Shown: positions 1 to 6,437 of the stretch, piece by piece
How positions within the stretch are numbered: position 1 is the stretch's first letter
How the letters are laid out: each line of letters begins with the position of its first letter
Source: DASWUD01 sp036401755
Lineage (GTDB): Bacteria > Pseudomonadota > Gammaproteobacteria > Thiohalomonadales > Thiohalomonadaceae
DNA: 8,539 nt
Assembly: GCA_036401755.1 (NCBI GenBank)
Contig: DASWUD010000205.1
Span: forward strand, 1-8,539
Direction of reading: 5' to 3'
The notes under the pieces: generated by a model
Seen by the model: only the letters and a program-made list of their open reading frames with translations
What the model was told of the DNA's origin: nothing
Database searches by the model: none
Made by a program: the position numbers and the translations under genes

Positions 1-904
<904 letters not shown>

Positions 905-934
905 AGGGATCCCGTTCTGCGTCTGGCGCGTCGC

Positions 935-1402
935 TTACTCGATGATGAAGAGGGGCTGGCCGAACTCCACCGGCTGGCCATTTTCCACCAGGACCGCCTT
1001 GATGGTGCCGGCCTTGTCGGCCTCAATCTGGTTCATGATCTTCATCGCCTCGATGATGCAGAGGGTGTCACCCTCCTTCACCGCACTGCCCACCTCGACG
1101 AACGCTTTGGCGGTGGGTGACGAGGAGCGGTAGAAGGTTCCGACAATGGGCGAGGTGACGGCATGGCCGCTCGGCTGGGCCGGGGCGGCGGGGGCAGCCG
1201 CCGGCGTGGCGGCGGGCGCAGCGGCGGCTGCCGGTGCGGCAGCCATGGGCTGCATCATCGGTGCCGCGTTGACATAGGTGGCCCCCGAGCCGTGACGGCT
1301 GATGCGCACCGTCTCTTCGCCTTCGCGGATTTCGAGTTCGGCGATGCCGGACTCTTCCAGCAGTTCGATGAGCTTCTTTACCTTGCGAATATCCATAGTC
1401 AT
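935..1402 (-). CDS. accB: Biotin carboxyl carrier protein of acetyl-CoA carboxylase
   Basis: AccB carries the covalently bound biotin that moves carboxyl groups from biotin carboxylase to the carboxyltransferase. The 155-residue protein has three parts: an N-terminal segment MDIRKVKKLIELLEESGI (residues 3-20) nearly the same as in E. coli, a flexible linker very rich in Ala and Pro (about 46-78), and the C-terminal biotinyl domain from about 80. The biotinylated lysine is K121 in EAMKIMN; the 'thumb' typical of AccB (SSSPTAK, 93-99) is present. The methyl group of the usual second Met (AMKM) is replaced by Ile, a common variant. Two starts are possible: 1402, giving MTMDIRK, or 1396, giving the MDIRK start used in E. 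coli. Neither has a strong ribosome binding site, and I keep 1402 only as the longer form. The gene lies 14 bases after aroQ and 30 before accC, as one operon. Confidence 0.96.
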   Translation of the reverse strand: MTMDIRKVKKLIELLEESGIAELEIREGEETVRISRHGSGATYVNAAPMMQPMAAAPAAAAAPAATPAAAPAAPAQPSGHAVTSPIVGTFYRSSSPTAKAFVEVGSAVKEGDTLCIIEAMKIMNQIEADKAGTIKAVLVENGQPVEFGQPLFIIE

Positions 1403-1416
1403 AACCCGTTGTGTTG

Positions 1417-1857
1417 TTATACGGATAGGCGGCGCAGTGCCGCCTCCAACGCCAGCTCGTAACCCACGGCCCCCAGGCCGCTGATCACGCCGCTGGCGAT
1501 ATCAGAAAAGTAAGAGTGGCGGCGAAACGGTTCGCGGGCATGCACGTTGGAGAGGTGCACCTCGATAAACGGGATCGCCACCGCTGAGAGCGCGTCGCGC
1601 AGCGCCACACTGGTATGGGTGAAGGCGGCCGGATTGATGATGATGAAATCGATCTTTTCGGCGTGGGCCTCATGCACCCGTTCTACCAGCTCATGTTCGG
1701 CATTGCTCTGGAAGTTCTCCAGCTGATGGCCGGCCGCGTGGGCGCGCTCTGTGAGTCTGCGGTTGATGCTTGCCAGATCGTCATGGCCATAGTGGCCGGG
1801 CTCGCGGATACCCAGCAGGTTGAGGTTGGGACCATTGAGTACCAGCAGTCTGGCCAT
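1417..1857 (-). CDS. aroQ: Type II 3-dehydroquinate dehydratase
   Basis: AroQ removes water from 3-dehydroquinate to give 3-dehydroshikimate, the third step of the shikimate pathway, in the cytosol; type II enzymes are dodecamers. The 146 residues match the family's usual length. Conserved parts are all visible: LVLNGPNLNLLGIREP at the N terminus (Asn11; Arg18 in the active-site lid), the catalytic tyrosine Tyr23 in HYG, FQSNAEHELVERVHEA (substrate-binding Asn), INPAAFTHTSVALRDAL, and FIEVHLSNVHAREPFRRHSYFSD carrying the catalytic histidine and the substrate-binding S-N pair. The start at 1857 gives the standard MARLLVLNGPN. The only Shine-Dalgarno-like bases, AGGGA, lie about 11-12 bases upstream. 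It is the first gene of the aroQ-accB-accC operon, an arrangement widespread in gammaproteobacteria, although its pathway differs from that of accBC. A candidate promoter lies at 1969-1997. Confidence 0.97.
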   Translation of the reverse strand: MARLLVLNGPNLNLLGIREPGHYGHDDLASINRRLTERAHAAGHQLENFQSNAEHELVERVHEAHAEKIDFIIINPAAFTHTSVALRDALSAVAIPFIEVHLSNVHAREPFRRHSYFSDIASGVISGLGAVGYELALEAALRRLSV

Positions 1858-1881
1858 TGTTGTTGTCGTTCCCTAGTCTCT

Positions 1882-2032
1882 GGCGCGAAATGCGCGATAA
1901 CTGCGCCTATTTGACCGGAACTCCGCTGATTGTTCATTTTTTTCGGGAGCACCGGAGGAAGTGGGCGCATTGTGCACCAAGCTTCTGCCGTTGTCCAGAA
2001 ACCCGAGGTTGCTGTCAGATAGGCGCGAAATG
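1882..2032. repeat. Pair of 11-bp direct repeats flanking the aroQ promoter
   Basis: GGCGCGAAATG occurs at 1882-1892 and again at 2022-2032, a start-to-start distance of 140 bases, one copy on each side of the candidate aroQ promoter. The upstream copy is preceded by AT, making ATAGGCGC (2019-2026), and this octamer recurs inverted as GCGCCTAT at 1903-1910 beside the downstream copy. Copies on both sides of a promoter could be sites for a regulator that loops DNA, but chance is possible in GC-rich sequence. I do not recognise a known operator. Confidence 0.3.
1969..1997 (-). promoter_or_regulatory. Candidate sigma-70 promoter of aroQ-accBC
   Basis: Read on the minus strand, TGGACA (1997-1992) and CACAAT (1974-1969) are separated by exactly 17 bases and match the sigma-70 consensus hexamers TTGACA and TATAAT at 5 and 4 of 6 positions. 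Transcription would begin near 1962 and give a leader of about 105 bases before aroQ. The 236-base gap after dsbD supports a separate promoter, though read-through from dsbD cannot be excluded. The call rests on sequence pattern only. Confidence 0.5.
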
Positions 2033-2093
2033 ATGACGATTTATCCAATTTTTTCCCAGAGAACCCCCTCACAATTCGCGCGATGGAGGATTG

Positions 2094-4319
2094 CTAGCGG
2101 GCCAGTGCCTCGCGGGCGTGACGGGCAAACTCCGGGGCGGGCACGAAGCCGACCAGGTGGAAAGCGCTGCGTTCCAGGCCGTGGCGGTCGAAAAAGAGGA
2201 TGGCAGGCGGCCCGAACAGACGGTAACGCTTGAGCAGCGCCTGATCCTCGTCGCTGTTTTCGGTGACATCGACCTGCAGCAGTACTGCATCGGCGAGGGC
2301 TGCCTGTACCGCAGGATCCGAAAAGGTGTACTTCTCGAACTCCTTGCAGGAGACACACCAGTCGGCATAGAAATCGATCATCACCGGCTTGCCCTGGGAA
2401 GTAGCAGCGGCGATGGCGGCATCCAGCTCCGCCGTGCTGGCGACGCGTTTGAAGGCCGGCTCTCCCGGCGTTGCCGTACTGGCAACGGCTCCCGCGCTGC
2501 CAAAGCGGAGCGGCTGAAGCGGATCGCTGCCGCCGCTGGCCGCGCCGATAAGCAGCAACACGCCCCAGACCAGCAGCACCAGCCCCAGCCCTTTCCACAG
2601 TCTGCGCCAGCCGTTGGCGGCCGCATCCAGTGTGTCGAGGCCACCCATGTAGATGGCCGAGATGACCAGCAGCAGCCCCCACAGCACCATGGTCACGGCA
2701 CCCGGCAGGATCCGCTCCAGCATCCAGATGGCGACGGCGAGCAGCAGTACACCGAACACCGCCTTCACCGCATTCATCCAGCCGCCGGCGCGCGGCAGCA
2801 GCTTGCCGGCCGAGGTGCCGATAGCGAGCAGCGGCGCCCCCATGCCGAGGCTGAGGAAGAAAAGTGCCAGGCCGCCGAGTACCGCATCGCCGGTCTGGCC
2901 GATATAGACCAGCGCCCCCATCAGCGGCGGGGCGACGCAGGGGCCGACGATGAGTGCCGAGAGCAGTCCCATGATGGCGACGCCGAGCAGGCTGCCACCC
3001 TGCTGTTTGTTGCTGATCTCCGAGAGCTTGGTCTGCAGGGCGCTGGGCAGCTGCAGTTCATAGAAACCGAACATGGAGAGTGCCAGCAGTACGAACAGGG
3101 CGCTGAAGGTGCCGAGTACCCACGGGTTCTGGAAGGCGGCCTGCAGATTGGCGCCGAACAGCCCGGCGATGACCCCCGCCACGGTATAGGTAAGGGCCAT
3201 CGCCAGCACATAGACCAGTGACAGGGTGAAGGCCTTGCGGGTGGTGATCTGGTCGCCATGGCCGACGATGATGCTCGACAGGATGGGGATCATAGGGAAG
3301 ACGCACGGGGTGGAGGCGAGCAGCAGGCCGAGACCGAAGAAGAGCAGCAGGGTAGTGAGGGTATTGCCACTCTTCAACGAGGCGGCGAGGCTATCCTGCT
3401 CCGATTGGGGGGCGCTGCTGGCAGGTACGCCCTCCACTGCCGCGGTCCCGGCAGCAGGCAGATCGACCGCGATGCGTTTCTTGATGGGCGGGTAACAGAC
3501 GCCGGCCTCGGCGCACCCCTGATAACCGAGTTGCAGGGTAATGGCGGTGGGTGTGGCGGCACTGCGAATCAGCGGCAGGCGAACCTCGATGGCGTTGTGG
3601 AACACCTGGATGCGACCAAAAAACTCATCCTCCTTCTCTTCGCCCTGGGGGATTTCAGGGGAGCCGAGAGTGACGCCGTCGCTATCCAGCAGTTCAAACT
3701 TGAGCTTGTCGCGGTAGAGGTAATAGCCAGGGGCGATCACCCAGTCGACCCGGAGGGTCTGACCATCGAGGGCGATGGCGCTGGCCTGGAATGCCTGGTC
3801 CGCCTCCAGCAGCTCATCCTGGGCCGAGCCGAAGGGTTGGATGGTGGCGGGGGTACCGAAGCCGGGCAGCGGTTGTACCAGGGGTTTCACCTCCGGCAGC
3901 GTTACCTCGCGACTCTGCTTATGCGGCGGATAGCAGACCCCCGCGTCGGCACACCCTTGGGAGGTGGCGGTGATGGTGATAGCGCCCGTACCGGCGGGAC
4001 GCTCGATCGGGAGCTCCACATCGATAGTGCCGCGGTAGATCTCCACATCGCCGAAAAACTCGTCCTTCTTCACCTTGCCCTTGGGCAGGCGTGGCTCACC
4101 CAGCGTCACTCCCGCCGTGTCACTCTTGAATTTGATTTTGTTGCGATAGAGGTAATAGCCGTCGGCAATGACCCAGCGGGCGCGCACGGTGTTGCCATCG
4201 ATGGGGCTCACTTCCAGGCGAAAGGCCTGATCGGGTTCAAGCAGTTCTTCGTCGGCCAAGGCCGCCTGCGTGGCAAACAGGGCAAGAAAGGCAAGCAGAA
4301 GGTGGCGCAGTTGAATCAT
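2094..4319 (-). CDS. dsbD: Thiol:disulfide interchange protein DsbD with duplicated N-terminal alpha domain
   Basis: DsbD moves electrons from cytosolic thioredoxin across the inner membrane to periplasmic partners such as DsbC, DsbG and the CcmG type of cytochrome c maturation protein. The 741-residue protein has a signal peptide (1-22, cleavage ALA-D); a first periplasmic alpha domain (about 23-145, cysteines 123 and 129 in QGCADAGVCYPP); a second alpha domain (about 168-288, cysteines 269 and 275 in QGCAEAGVCYPP); a beta domain with about eight membrane helices (320-592) carrying Cys339 (STPCVFP) and Cys461 (VGPCVAPP); and a thioredoxin-like gamma domain with CVSC (655-658) in ADWCVSCKEFEKYTF. 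E. coli DsbD has 565 residues and one alpha domain, so the extra length is the second copy. All cysteine pairs are intact. The start ATG overlaps the cutA stop in ATGA, suggesting translational coupling; its own ribosome binding site is weak. A thioredoxin-fold fusion or other reductase is excluded by the complete three-part layout. Confidence 0.96.
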   Translation of the reverse strand: MIQLRHLLLAFLALFATQAALADEELLEPDQAFRLEVSPIDGNTVRARWVIADGYYLYRNKIKFKSDTAGVTLGEPRLPKGKVKKDEFFGDVEIYRGTIDVELPIERPAGTGAITITATSQGCADAGVCYPPHKQSREVTLPEVKPLVQPLPGFGTPATIQPFGSAQDELLEADQAFQASAIALDGQTLRVDWVIAPGYYLYRDKLKFELLDSDGVTLGSPEIPQGEEKEDEFFGRIQVFHNAIEVRLPLIRSAATPTAITLQLGYQGCAEAGVCYPPIKKRIAVDLPAAGTAAVEGVPASSAPQSEQDSLAASLKSGNTLTTLLLFFGLGLLLASTPCVFPMIPILSSIIVGHGDQITTRKAFTLSLVYVLAMALTYTVAGVIAGLFGANLQAAFQNPWVLGTFSALFVLLALSMFGFYELQLPSALQTKLSEISNKQQGGSLLGVAIMGLLSALIVGPCVAPPLMGALVYIGQTGDAVLGGLALFFLSLGMGAPLLAIGTSAGKLLPRAGGWMNAVKAVFGVLLLAVAIWMLERILPGAVTMVLWGLLLVISAIYMGGLDTLDAAANGWRRLWKGLGLVLLVWGVLLLIGAASGGSDPLQPLRFGSAGAVASTATPGEPAFKRVASTAELDAAIAAATSQGKPVMIDFYADWCVSCKEFEKYTFSDPAVQAALADAVLLQVDVTENSDEDQALLKRYRLFGPPAILFFDRHGLERSAFHLVGFVPAPEFARHAREALAR
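3456..4253 (-). repeat. Internal tandem duplication encoding two DsbD alpha domains
   Basis: The coding segment for the first alpha domain (about 4253-3885) is repeated in diverged form by the segment at about 3818-3456. Aligned landmarks: LLEPDQAF and LLEADQAF; GYYLYRNKIKF and GYYLYRDKLKF; GVTLGEPRLPKG and GVTLGSPEIPQG; KDEFFG and EDEFFG; QGCADAGVCYPP and QGCAEAGVCYPP. The spacing between landmarks is nearly the same in both copies. A linker of roughly 22 residues rich in Pro, Gly and Gln joins them. The many substitutions elsewhere show the duplication is old and not a cloning or assembly artefact. Confidence 0.93.
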
Positions 4320-4639
4320 TGATGGGTGTCCAGTTGGCTGTCTATCCAGGCCAGATAGGGGAGGTGGCCGGCATTGACTGCGACCGCAATTACCTCCGGT
4401 AGTTCATAGGGATGGCGCGCGAGGATCGCCTCTTTGAGGGATTCAAAGCACGTGGAGCTGCTCTTGATCACCAGCAGCAGTTCTGTCTCTTTCAGCACCT
4501 CGCCCTTCCAGCGATAGACCGAGCGGATGCCCGGCACGATGTTGACGCAGGCGGCCAGACGCGACTCAACCAGTTGGACGGCGAGGGCATCGGCGCTCTC
4601 CTGATCGGGACAGGTGGTGAGGACAATCTGGTGGGTCAT
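4316..4639 (-). CDS. cutA: Divalent cation tolerance protein CutA (PII-like)
   Basis: CutA is a small trimeric cytosolic protein with a PII-like ferredoxin fold, linked to copper and other divalent metal tolerance; its molecular role is not settled. The 107-residue form starts at the ATG at 4639-4637 (MTHQIVLTTCPD), which matches the family's N terminus; an open frame extends upstream to 4741 but that stretch is not CutA-like. Family signatures: TTCPDQESA (8-16), ESRLAACVNIVPGIRSVYRWKGEV (25-48) and RHPYELPEVIAV (75-86), with cysteines at 10, 31 and 64. The stop overlaps the dsbD start by 4 bases. cutA-dsbD is also an adjacent pair in E. coli. No strong ribosome binding site is seen; a weak -10-like CATTAT sits upstream on the minus strand (near 4703-4708) without a good -35 element. 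Confidence 0.95.
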   Translation of the reverse strand: MTHQIVLTTCPDQESADALAVQLVESRLAACVNIVPGIRSVYRWKGEVLKETELLLVIKSSSTCFESLKEAILARHPYELPEVIAVAVNAGHLPYLAWIDSQLDTHQ

Positions 4640-4802
4640 GGCAGCACGATACCGGAAGCTGTTCCGCAGGGTAAAGGGGCTTATTGCCCATAAACGGTGC
4701 GACATAATGTCCGGTCTTCCCAAAGGGCTGAATGTCTTCACTTCTCAGGGGGAATGAGGCCCGCTTTATTCCATTTTGGGTCCTGCCTGTGGACTTGAGG
4801 GG

Positions 4803-4808
4803 TATACT
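4803..4808 (+). promoter_or_regulatory. Candidate -10 element for fxsA
   Basis: TATACT matches five of six consensus -10 bases and lies 24 bases before the fxsA ATG, which would give a leader of only about 18 bases. No good -35 hexamer stands at 16-18 bases upstream; TTGGGT at 4776-4781 is 21 bases away, which is too far. The element lies in the 193-base gap shared with the divergent gene cutA. Assignment is tentative. Confidence 0.35.
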
Positions 4809-4832
4809 GTCCTTTTCGCAGCGAGCCCTCCT

Positions 4833-5297
4833 ATGCTTCCTTTCCGCATACCCCTGTTTCTAATCCTGTTGTTTCCCATTGCGGAGATCTTTGCCTTTGT
4901 CGAGATCGGCGGGCTGATCGGCGGCTGGCAGACAGTGCTGTGGGTGATCCTTGCCGCGATGGCGGGTGGGATGCTGTTACGGCTCCATGGCATCGCCACG
5001 ATGCGGCGGGTGCAGTCGGCGATGATGCGCGGCGAGTTGCCGGCTCGGGCGATGTTCGATGGGGCACTGCTCTTTTTCGCCGCCATCCTGCTCATCATCC
5101 CGGGCTTCATCAGTGATGCTATCGCACTGCTGCTGTTGCTACCCCCGACCCGGTGGCTCCTGCTGCGCATGATGATGCGCCGTGTCATGCCGTTTCCCCC
5201 GGGGCACGAGCCCAATTTTCGCCGCCCCGATACCATCGAAGGGGAGTATCGGCGCGAGGATGAGCAGGAAGAGAAGAGCTATCTGGACAAGAAATGA
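4833..5297 (+). CDS. fxsA: FxsA family inner-membrane protein
   Basis: FxsA is a cytoplasmic-membrane protein; in E. coli its overproduction lifts exclusion of phage T7 by the F plasmid PifA protein, but its normal job is unknown. The 154-residue protein has membrane segments at about 5-25, 29-48, 74-92 and 93-112, the family's LLIIPGFISDAIALLLLLPPTR stretch (split by GFISD near 91-95), and a charged cytosolic tail ending DTIEGEYRREDEQEE, which resembles the DGEYQRKDDE tail of E. coli FxsA. The ATG at 4833 is chosen because it gives the membrane start MLPFRIPLFL; a TTG at 4776 would add 19 unrelated residues. There is no purine-rich ribosome binding site: the bases before the ATG are instead GCCCTCCT. 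In E. coli fxsA also stands upstream of groESL, so the location is conserved. Confidence 0.92.
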   Translation: MLPFRIPLFLILLFPIAEIFAFVEIGGLIGGWQTVLWVILAAMAGGMLLRLHGIATMRRVQSAMMRGELPARAMFDGALLFFAAILLIIPGFISDAIALLLLLPPTRWLLLRMMMRRVMPFPPGHEPNFRRPDTIEGEYRREDEQEEKSYLDKK

Positions 5298-5320
5298 GAT
5301 TGCTCATCTGAATCGAACGG

Positions 5321-5344
5321 GCCTGGGTTGGCCTTGGGCTTTTT
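5321..5344 (+). terminator. Probable Rho-independent terminator of fxsA
   Basis: Twenty-four bases after the fxsA stop, GCCTGGG (5321-5327) can pair with CTTGGGC (5333-5339) across the loop TTGGC, with three G-U pairs, followed directly by five T (5340-5344). The wobble pairs become A-C mismatches on the other strand, so this acts only for plus-strand RNA. The stem is of moderate strength. Confidence 0.5.
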
Positions 5345-5362
5345 GCGCCACAGTTGGGTGGG

Positions 5363-5394
5363 ATTGCCTCCTGGCAATTAGGGCAGTTTGCCCT
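5363..5394. repeat. Two adjacent hairpins between convergent fxsA and doxX
   Basis: ATTGCC-TCCT-GGCAAT (5363-5378) is a perfect 6-bp stem with a 4-base loop. One base later AGGGCA-GTT-TGCCCT (5380-5394) is another perfect 6-bp stem with a 3-base loop. They lie just past the doxX stop on the minus strand and beyond the fxsA terminator on the plus strand. Neither has a long T-run on either strand, so they may act as 3' mRNA stabilisers or weak terminators for both genes. Confidence 0.5.
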
Positions 5395-5395
5395 T

Positions 5396-5794
5396 TCAGC
5401 GGTGGGGCTTGAGTGCCATTGCGCCGTCACCGAGCAGGAACAGGACGAGCAAGCCGACCGCCCAGAAGGCGGGGTACTCCCAGCCGCCGCCCGGGTTGGT
5501 GAAGAGCCAGCCATTGGCGCCATGGACGAAGACGATGGTGCCGATTATCTCCCCAGCCAAGGGGAGCGCCACAAACGAGGGATAGATCCCGAGGATCAGG
5601 GCAATGCCACCCAGCAGCTCGAACACAATGATGGCGTAGGCGGCAATCGCCGGCAGGCCGAGTGAGGCGAAGTAGCCGACAAAGCCAGGGATGCCAAAGA
5701 CGAACAATTTCAGATAGACATGGGCCAGGAACATCAACCCCAAGCTGATACGCAGCAGGAGTGCAGCGTAGGGGGCGGTGGCTGTTTTGATCAT
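5396..5794 (-). CDS. DoxX family integral membrane protein
   Basis: This is a 132-residue DoxX-type membrane protein. The family is named after a subunit of an archaeal thiosulfate:quinone oxidoreductase, but most bacterial members have no proven role, so no reaction is assigned. Four membrane helices are visible at about 10-30, 47-70, 72-91 and 106-124. Family features are the N-terminal LLLRISLGLMFLAHVYLKL and the FELLGGIALILGIYPSFVALPLAGEI stretch (split by positions 58-83), with polar residues His25, Glu59 and Glu82 inside or near helices. The ATG at 5794-5792 is chosen because GGGAGG stands 5-6 bases before it; the open frame continues upstream to 5872 but that part is not membrane-like. 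The gene stands alone, convergent with fxsA and divergent from the small gene at 6183. No partner subunit such as DoxD or a sulfur-oxidation gene is nearby. Confidence 0.88.
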   Translation of the reverse strand: MIKTATAPYAALLLRISLGLMFLAHVYLKLFVFGIPGFVGYFASLGLPAIAAYAIIVFELLGGIALILGIYPSFVALPLAGEIIGTIVFVHGANGWLFTNPGGGWEYPAFWAVGLLVLFLLGDGAMALKPHR

Positions 5795-5825
5795 GATGAC
5801 CTCCCTGGAAAATGGCGGTAGGCGA

Positions 5826-5847
5826 AGCGAGCGCAGATGAGCTCGCT
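5826..5847 (-). repeat. Hairpin in the doxX leader
   Basis: AGCGAGC (5826-5832) and GCTCGCT (5841-5847) form a perfect 7-bp inverted repeat with an 8-base loop. It lies about 32 bases upstream of the doxX start codon, in the expected 5' leader. It could affect message stability or mark an operator. The role is unknown. Confidence 0.4.
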
Positions 5848-5919
5848 GGCAAACCCGCACCAGTTCGTTCACGCCGTATCTATTGGGATTCAGACGGGTA
5901 ATGGATTGATTACTTCAAG

Positions 5920-5925
5920 AGTATA
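5920..5925 (-). promoter_or_regulatory. Possible -10 element for doxX
   Basis: On the minus strand the hexamer is TATACT, five of six consensus bases. The matching -35 position (5948-5943) reads GTGGCT, a poor match, so an activator would be needed if this is the promoter. The leader would be about 118 bases and would include the hairpin at 5826-5847. Confidence 0.3.
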
Positions 5926-6132
5926 GGCTGGGCGCAATGATTAGCCACTGTCACATGACCAGGCTTCCGCGTGCTGTTAAGCACACATCCCTACTGATTG
6001 TCGCAGTACATCCCCTCCCGAAGGTGCAGCGCGCGCGGTGCCCCTCATGAGATTTAACACATAAAAAGCCGAGGAATTCTTACGTTGAAATGGTGTCCAG
6101 GCCGGATGGCGGGTGCCCCGATAACCCCTACA

Positions 6133-6155
6133 GTTGGCACGCCGACAGTTGTCGG
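6133..6155 (+). promoter_or_regulatory. Overlapping alternative stems before the small peptide gene
   Basis: CCGAC (6142-6146) can pair either upstream with GTTGG (6133-6137, one G-U pair, loop CACG) or downstream with GTCGG (6151-6155, loop AGTT). The two pairings exclude each other and end 12 bases before the ribosome binding site GGAGGG. This geometry would allow a leader switch, but each stem has only five pairs, so it may be chance. Confidence 0.22.
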
Positions 6156-6182
6156 GAAATACCACTAATTGGAGGGATTAAT

Positions 6183-6338
6183 ATGAAAGCTAAATTGGCA
6201 CTGTTCTTTCTCGGTGCGCTGATGTTTTCAACCACAAATTTCGCTCAGTCAGCGACCGAGGAGGGGCAGCCGGGGAGTGCGGCGCCTTCTACTCAGACAA
6301 CGTCTGACCAAGCCGAATCGGATTGCTCACATAGCTGA
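6183..6338 (+). CDS. Small secreted peptide of unknown function
   Basis: I do not recognise this 51-residue protein. The ATG at 6183 follows GGAGGG with a spacing of about 6 bases, which is the best ribosome binding site on the plus strand here. The N terminus looks like a Sec signal peptide: MKAK, a hydrophobic core (about residues 5-15), then a polar stretch and a likely cut after Ala21 to Ala24 (NFAQSA-TEE). There is no lipobox cysteine. The mature peptide would be some 27-30 residues, acidic, rich in Ser, Thr, Gln and Glu, with one Cys at position 48 and the end DCSHS. Codon use is less GC-biased at third positions than in groES and groEL next door. It lies between doxX and the groES promoter and ends just before an 11-bp hairpin, so it appears to be its own transcript. 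A chance reading frame is possible, but the start site and signal sequence speak for a real gene. Confidence 0.6.
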   Translation: MKAKLALFFLGALMFSTTNFAQSATEEGQPGSAAPSTQTTSDQAESDCSHS

Positions 6339-6347
6339 GTTCTCCTC

Positions 6348-6381
6348 AGAGAGGATGCCAGCCAGCGCGCGCATCCTCTCT
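6348..6381 (+). terminator. Perfect 11-bp hairpin after the small peptide gene
   Basis: AGAGAGGATGC (6348-6358) and GCATCCTCTCT (6371-6381) are exact inverted repeats around a 12-base loop, nine bases after the peptide stop codon. The stem is strong, but no T-run follows, so it may be a Rho-assisted terminator or a 3' end stabiliser. It also insulates the groES promoter, which begins about 28 bases further on. Confidence 0.5.
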
Positions 6382-6408
6382 CATCTGCGTGCTTTCCCTT
6401 CCCCTACT

Positions 6409-6437
6409 CTTGACAGATTCACCCCCGCCCCCATAAT
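6409..6437 (+). promoter_or_regulatory. groES promoter with overlapping sigma-32-like and sigma-70-like elements
   Basis: CTTGACA (6409-6415) is followed after 13 bases by CCCCATAA (6429-6436), close to the sigma-32 consensus CTTGAA and CCCCATNT with an allowed spacing. The same bases also contain a perfect sigma-70 -35 box TTGACA (6410-6415) and CATAAT (6432-6437), a five-of-six -10 box, with a 16-base spacer. The start of transcription would fall near 6443-6445, inside the CIRCE element. This fits housekeeping plus heat-induced expression of groESL. Confidence 0.8.

Larger units (their letters stand above)
5795..6182. other. 388-base gap without a convincing gene
   Basis: This stretch divides the divergent genes doxX and the small secreted-peptide gene. 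A 62-codon minus frame (6165-5977) resembles no protein I know and lacks a ribosome binding site. The gap holds a hairpin in the doxX leader (5826-5847), a possible doxX -10 element (5920-5925), a near-palindrome GTCACATGAC (5950-5959), a small hairpin GTGCT-GTTA-AGCAC (5971-5984), and overlapping stems at 6133-6155 before the peptide gene. No tRNA, small RNA with a clear terminator, or complete promoter for the plus-strand gene could be recognised. Confidence 0.6.

Noticed and set aside
1683..2072. Minus-strand frame of 129 codons covering the gap upstream of aroQ
   Set aside because: It overlaps aroQ in another frame, lacks a ribosome binding site and family resemblance, and runs through the candidate promoter.
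2091..4322. Two plus-strand open frames (2091-3221 and 3258-4322) opposite dsbD
   Set aside because: dsbD on the minus strand is complete with signal peptide, cysteine pairs and membrane helices. The opposite frames are Gln-, Arg- and Gly-rich shadows.
4640..4741. N-terminal extension of CutA by 34 residues (start at 4741)
   Set aside because: The extra residues resemble no CutA sequence, whereas the Met at 4639 gives the standard family start.
5950..5959. GTCACATGAC as a possible CRP/FNR-type operator
   Set aside because: It is too short and lacks the TGTGA-N6-TCACA spacing; noted only as a near-palindrome.
6134..6152. TTGGCACG resembling a sigma-54 -24 element
   Set aside because: The GC of the -12 element is missing at the required distance, and the site is too close to the peptide start codon.
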